In this document: piece by piece, positions 13,364 through 15,396 of the stretch
How the letters are laid out: every line of letters begins with the position of its first letter
Numbering within the stretch: the first letter of the stretch is position 1
NCBI GenBank assembly: GCA_030536565.1
Contig: JAUNPT010000015.1
Coordinates: 7,593 to 22,988, forward strand
DNA length: 15,396 bases
Origin: Eubacteriales bacterium
GTDB taxonomy: Bacteria > Bacillota > Clostridia > Lachnospirales > Lachnospiraceae
Direction: 5' to 3'
Notes under the pieces: generated by a model
Told to the model about the DNA's origin: nothing
Seen by the model: the letters and a program-made list of their open reading frames with translations, nothing else
Databases searched by the model: none
Made by a program: the position numbers and the translations under genes

Positions 13364-13414
13364 CAGTATATTCCAATCACTCCAACTTCGGTACGCATCA
13401 CTGCTGCTGTCCAT
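13307..13414 (-). CDS. Small 35-aa ORF with strong expression signals (leader peptide or small protein)
   Basis: The ATG at 13412-13414 is preceded by AGAGGTG with a six-base gap, and a consensus-like promoter lies 37 bases further up. The ORF has 35 codons and stops 24 bases before the terminator stem. The peptide begins MDSSSDAYRSWSDWNILKYL and ends VLQLVWS: acidic near the start, three Trp, no signal peptide, with a possible amphipathic middle. I recognise no family. Promoter, ribosome site, ORF and terminator together make a compact unit of about 190 bases. It could be a small protein gene in its own right, or a leader peptide whose translation sets the fold of the overlapping stems and terminator before mgtE. 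Confidence 0.5.
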   Translation of the reverse strand: MDSSSDAYRSWSDWNILKYLTSQFSDDAVLQLVWS

Positions 13415-13450
13415 GTCTATCACCTCTCATTATTTAATTTCAACTCCGTT

Positions 13451-13480
13451 ACTATACTCTAAAAACAGCATACTTGTCAA
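13451..13480 (-). promoter_or_regulatory. Strong sigma-A promoter upstream of the small ORF and mgtE
   Basis: Minus strand: consensus TTGACA (13475-13480), an 18-base spacer and TATAGT (13451-13456). The predicted start is near 13444, about 30 bases before the 35-codon ORF and about 280 bases before mgtE. Confidence 0.7.
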
Positions 13481-13546
13481 CTGTAATTAAAAAATCATTC
13501 CATCCTTCTGCCATGTCATACCAACCGCCATGTTCACATAAAAGCA

Positions 13547-13636
13547 GCGGCATTTTAATCTGCCACCGTCCCAAAACTGCCCTTATCCGTTTTGGTTTCT
13601 GCAATGCCTGACAATCGAACTGCTAATGTTCGATTG
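13547..13636 (-). other. Cluster of three consecutive hairpins in a gene-free stretch
   Basis: On the minus strand, three stem-loops follow one another: CAATCGAAC/GTTCGATTG (9 bp, 7-base loop, 13612-13636), CCAAAAC/GTTTTGG (7 bp, 11-base loop, 13571-13595), and GTGGCA/TGCCGC (6 bp with one G-U, 13547-13566) followed by a T-run. An unused-looking perfect AAAGGAGG precedes the first at about 13646-13653. A 33-codon ORF (13452-13553, beginning MPLLLCEHGGWYDM) starts at the base of the third hairpin but lacks a clear ribosome site. I recognise no known RNA class. The rest of 13164-13808 outside the listed elements shows nothing further. Confidence 0.3.
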
Positions 13637-13684
13637 TATATCCCCTACCTCCTTTCTTCCCGTCACGCTGTAAATTTCTGCATA

Positions 13685-13719
13685 AGAAAAGCACTTAAGT
13701 TTACTGCTCCTAAGTGCTT
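13685..13719 (-). terminator. Intrinsic terminator of the DUF6033-like gene
   Basis: Minus strand: AAGCACTTA (13711-13719) pairs perfectly with TAAGTGCTT (13689-13697) across a 13-base loop, followed by TTTTCTT. It lies 90 bases after the stop codon; nothing else was seen in 13720-13808. Confidence 0.75.
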
Positions 13720-13808
13720 CACAATTCAGCCTCTTGCTGAAAAACCTGTTCCTCTGAATCTTCAAAAGAAAGAATTAAAACCTTCACATACATACCACCT
13801 CATTAATT

Positions 13809-14579
13809 TTATGCTTTTACATCAAAGCCTACTGCTCCCATATTTGTAATAGCAGATAATATCGACTGTGTAACGCTTTTCACACTGTTTCCCGTAGCAG
13901 AAATACTTACCTCATTTGCACCAAGTCCCGCAACATACTCCTCTGTCTGTGCTTTTTCTGCACGCTTCTTTGCGGCTTTTTCTTCTGCTGCTTTCTTTTC
14001 AGCCCTTCTCTCAGCCGCCTTTTCTTGTGCCGCCTTTTTCTCTTTTACCTTTCTTTCCGCATTTTCTCTTGCTATTTTACCGTCCGGATCATTGGTACAT
14101 CCACTCATCACCGATATATTTCCATTATCATCAATAATATAGTTTGCATAAGTACATACTGGATTTCCCGGCATCATCCTTGTATACGCATCTAAGGATT
14201 TTACACAATCCGGAATAGCCGCTAAATTTTCCTCCAAATATTTTGCTTTTTCCGGGTCTTTCATGCACTTCTGTAAAAATGCACTTGAAACAGATACCGT
14301 TGTCGGAACGCCCTGCATGGAGATTGTCCCTGTATTCATATAACTGTATTTGTCCTGCAAATATTTAGAATAATCATTTACGTTACTATAGCCCGTCTTA
14401 ATCTTCTCGGTTTTTGTCACACCAGCAGTTGATGTTTTTAGTTCAACCGTACTTGTTATCACATTGCTTTCTTTTTTGCTTGTACTATCTTTTTCACAAT
14501 CTGCTTTTTGGGCAGTTTTCGTGTAACTTGCAGCATAATATGATGTGTAACCGTTGCTATTGATACCTGTAATTGCCAT
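13809..14579 (-). CDS. Uncharacterised protein resembling DUF6033
   Basis: A 256-aa protein. The start is the ATG at 14577-14579 with GGGAGG seven bases upstream; an ATG five codons earlier overlaps that site. The N-terminus (MAITGINSNGYTSYYAASYT) is polar and Ser/Thr/Tyr-rich without a signal peptide. Residues 70-145 contain YSKYLQDKYSYMN and FLQKCMKDPEKAKYLEENLA followed by IPDC, which resemble the DUF6033 family of Clostridia; I make that match from memory, without a search. Residues about 168-213 are an almost pure Lys/Glu/Ala/Arg helix with repeated KAAEEKAAKKRAEK-like units, probably a long single helix or coiled coil. The tail is small and polar. Function is unknown. It follows the partial gene at 14609 by 29 bases, so they share an operon. 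Confidence 0.65.
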   Translation of the reverse strand: MAITGINSNGYTSYYAASYTKTAQKADCEKDSTSKKESNVITSTVELKTSTAGVTKTEKIKTGYSNVNDYSKYLQDKYSYMNTGTISMQGVPTTVSVSSAFLQKCMKDPEKAKYLEENLAAIPDCVKSLDAYTRMMPGNPVCTYANYIIDDNGNISVMSGCTNDPDGKIARENAERKVKEKKAAQEKAAERRAEKKAAEEKAAKKRAEKAQTEEYVAGLGANEVSISATGNSVKSVTQSILSAITNMGAVGFDVKA

Positions 14580-14608
14580 ATTCTTACCTCCCATTAAAAT
14601 AAATTCTA

Positions 14609-15396
14609 TTATATCGAACGGCTTGGATATTTAATTTCCGTTGATGTAAATTCATCTTCTGCCGAAACATTGATGTGTCCACTGCTGTCAATGGCATACT
14701 CTTTGCCGTAAACAGAGAAAGTATCCCCTTCTTTATACCCGATTTCTATCCAATTTATATCGTTTAGCTGTTTAATTTTTTTGTCAACATTTGTGAGCTT
14801 TCCTGATTCCTGCAATAAATATGTATGTTTTCCTGCTCCCGCATCTATGGAAAAGAAACCTGGTGAAATTCCGACTTTCTCACAGACTGATAGTACCTCC
14901 TCATTGCTGTAGAGATAGCCCCATACACTCTTTCCCTGTGCCAGATCTGACAAGATATTACTTGCCTTCCGCATTTCCCACTTATAATTTGTACCTTTTT
15001 GATTTGTATTCTCTGCAAGCAGCGATTCCGAAGCTGCCCAGCCTATCTTTCCGTTATTGACAGTCCACGTGTATTTACCACCGCTTGATGATGTCCATAA
15101 ATAATAGCTTTTATTACTTAGTATCAGAGAATTATTTACAGCACAAATGCCAGACAGAGTGCTTGTATTGATTTTCGGTACTGCATAATTAGGCACTACC
15201 TGCCTGCTCCCGTTAAATTCAAAGGAAATAACCCCATACTCCTTAAAATCAGGGTTATATCCGCAGGAAACATTCTCTCCAAAATTGATTGAGTCCAAAA
15301 TAGCACTTGAATTATTATAGTTTGCAAAATAATAGGCTAATTCACTTGTAGATATGTTTGCACCTTTATCTATCAGTGCAGCTATGGATTCCTTCG
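14609..15396 (-). CDS. Uncharacterised protein, C-terminal 261 residues, open at window edge
   Basis: The reading frame is open to the right window edge (first in-window residues KESIAALIDKGANISTSELA), so the TTG near 15298 is not a real start. The visible part includes FGENVSCGYNPDFKEYGVIS, a Ser/Gly/Trp segment (YYLWTSSSGGKYTWTVNNG), a helix KWEMRKASNILSDLAQGKSV, GISPGFFSIDAGAGKHTYLL, and the ending INWIEIGYKEGDTFSVYGKE with AIDSSGHINV. The last block resembles the C-terminus of DUF3879-type proteins of Clostridia and Bacilli, but this is recalled by pattern only. There is no membrane segment in the part seen. It is the upstream partner of the DUF6033-like gene (29-base gap). The function is not known. 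Confidence 0.6.
   Translation of the reverse strand, partial: KESIAALIDKGANISTSELAYYFANYNNSSAILDSINFGENVSCGYNPDFKEYGVISFEFNGSRQVVPNYAVPKINTSTLSGICAVNNSLILSNKSYYLWTSSSGGKYTWTVNNGKIGWAASESLLAENTNQKGTNYKWEMRKASNILSDLAQGKSVWGYLYSNEEVLSVCEKVGISPGFFSIDAGAGKHTYLLQESGKLTNVDKKIKQLNDINWIEIGYKEGDTFSVYGKEYAIDSSGHINVSAEDEFTSTEIKYPSRSI

Noticed and set aside
13164..13480. M-box (ykoK) Mg2+ riboswitch upstream of mgtE
   Set aside because: The conserved GGUGAGGCUCC-like and GCUGCUGCCC-like elements are not found on the minus strand, so I do not call it; a covariance search would settle it.
13612..13636. tRNA-like T-arm resemblance (GTTCGATTG)
   Set aside because: No acceptor, D-arm or anticodon arm can be built around it; it is a simple 9-bp hairpin.
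13583..13765. 60-aa minus-strand ORF spanning the terminator at 13685-13719
   Set aside because: It runs across a terminator hairpin, has no ribosome site at its start and no recognisable features; likely chance.
15296..15298. TTG at 15298 as the start of the right-edge gene
   Set aside because: The frame is open for 32 more codons to the window edge and there is no ribosome site before the TTG; the gene is simply truncated by the window.

Overview
The window is low-GC, with strong AGGAGG-type ribosome binding sites, sigma-A-like promoters and many short U-tailed terminator hairpins. The gene set (clostridial KDPG aldolase, PIN-PhoH protein, ABC-F ATPase, MgtE, an HTH-aminotransferase fusion, GH95) points to an anaerobic Firmicute, most likely a gut Lachnospiraceae relative. 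That placement is inferred from protein resemblance and composition; no rRNA or tRNA gene is present. All genes but one (a small DUF3892 gene) lie on the minus strand, so the window reads biologically from right to left.

Right end (13685-15396): a two-gene unit of uncharacterised proteins. The C-terminal part of one runs off the window, and a 256-aa DUF6033-like protein with a long Lys/Glu/Ala-rich helix follows, then a terminator. Next comes about 640 bases with no large gene (13164-13808). It holds a run of three hairpins, a strong promoter, a well-primed 35-codon ORF overlapping a nested stem structure, and an intrinsic terminator only 92 bases before mgtE. This looks like a leader for the Mg2+ channel gene mgtE, but I do not recognise an M-box in it.

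Centre (5731-13163): mgtE; an ABC-F ATPase preceded by a hairpin and a small ORF overlapping its start as ATGA; then a two-gene operon of an Xre-type HTH fused to an AlaA-like alanine aminotransferase and a GH95-type glycosidase without a signal peptide. The operon promoter carries four copies of a 9-bp direct repeat, three of them in gapless 17-bp units; one overlaps the -35 box. A perfect Shine-Dalgarno and ATG sit exactly at the HTH/aminotransferase junction, so the gene may make both a fused regulator-enzyme and a free enzyme.

Left half (1-5583): PIN-PhoH ATPase followed by an HD-domain phosphohydrolase; convergent to these, a plus-strand DUF3892 protein; a divergent MerR-type regulator with a near-consensus promoter; a stand-alone KDPG aldolase (eda) with its own promoter and terminator; and a DUF1275 membrane protein coupled through a TAATG overlap to an AEC-family transporter cut by the window edge.

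The most interesting parts are the HTH-aminotransferase operon with its repeat operator and internal start, and the mgtE leader. No mobile element, CRISPR array, rRNA or tRNA was seen.
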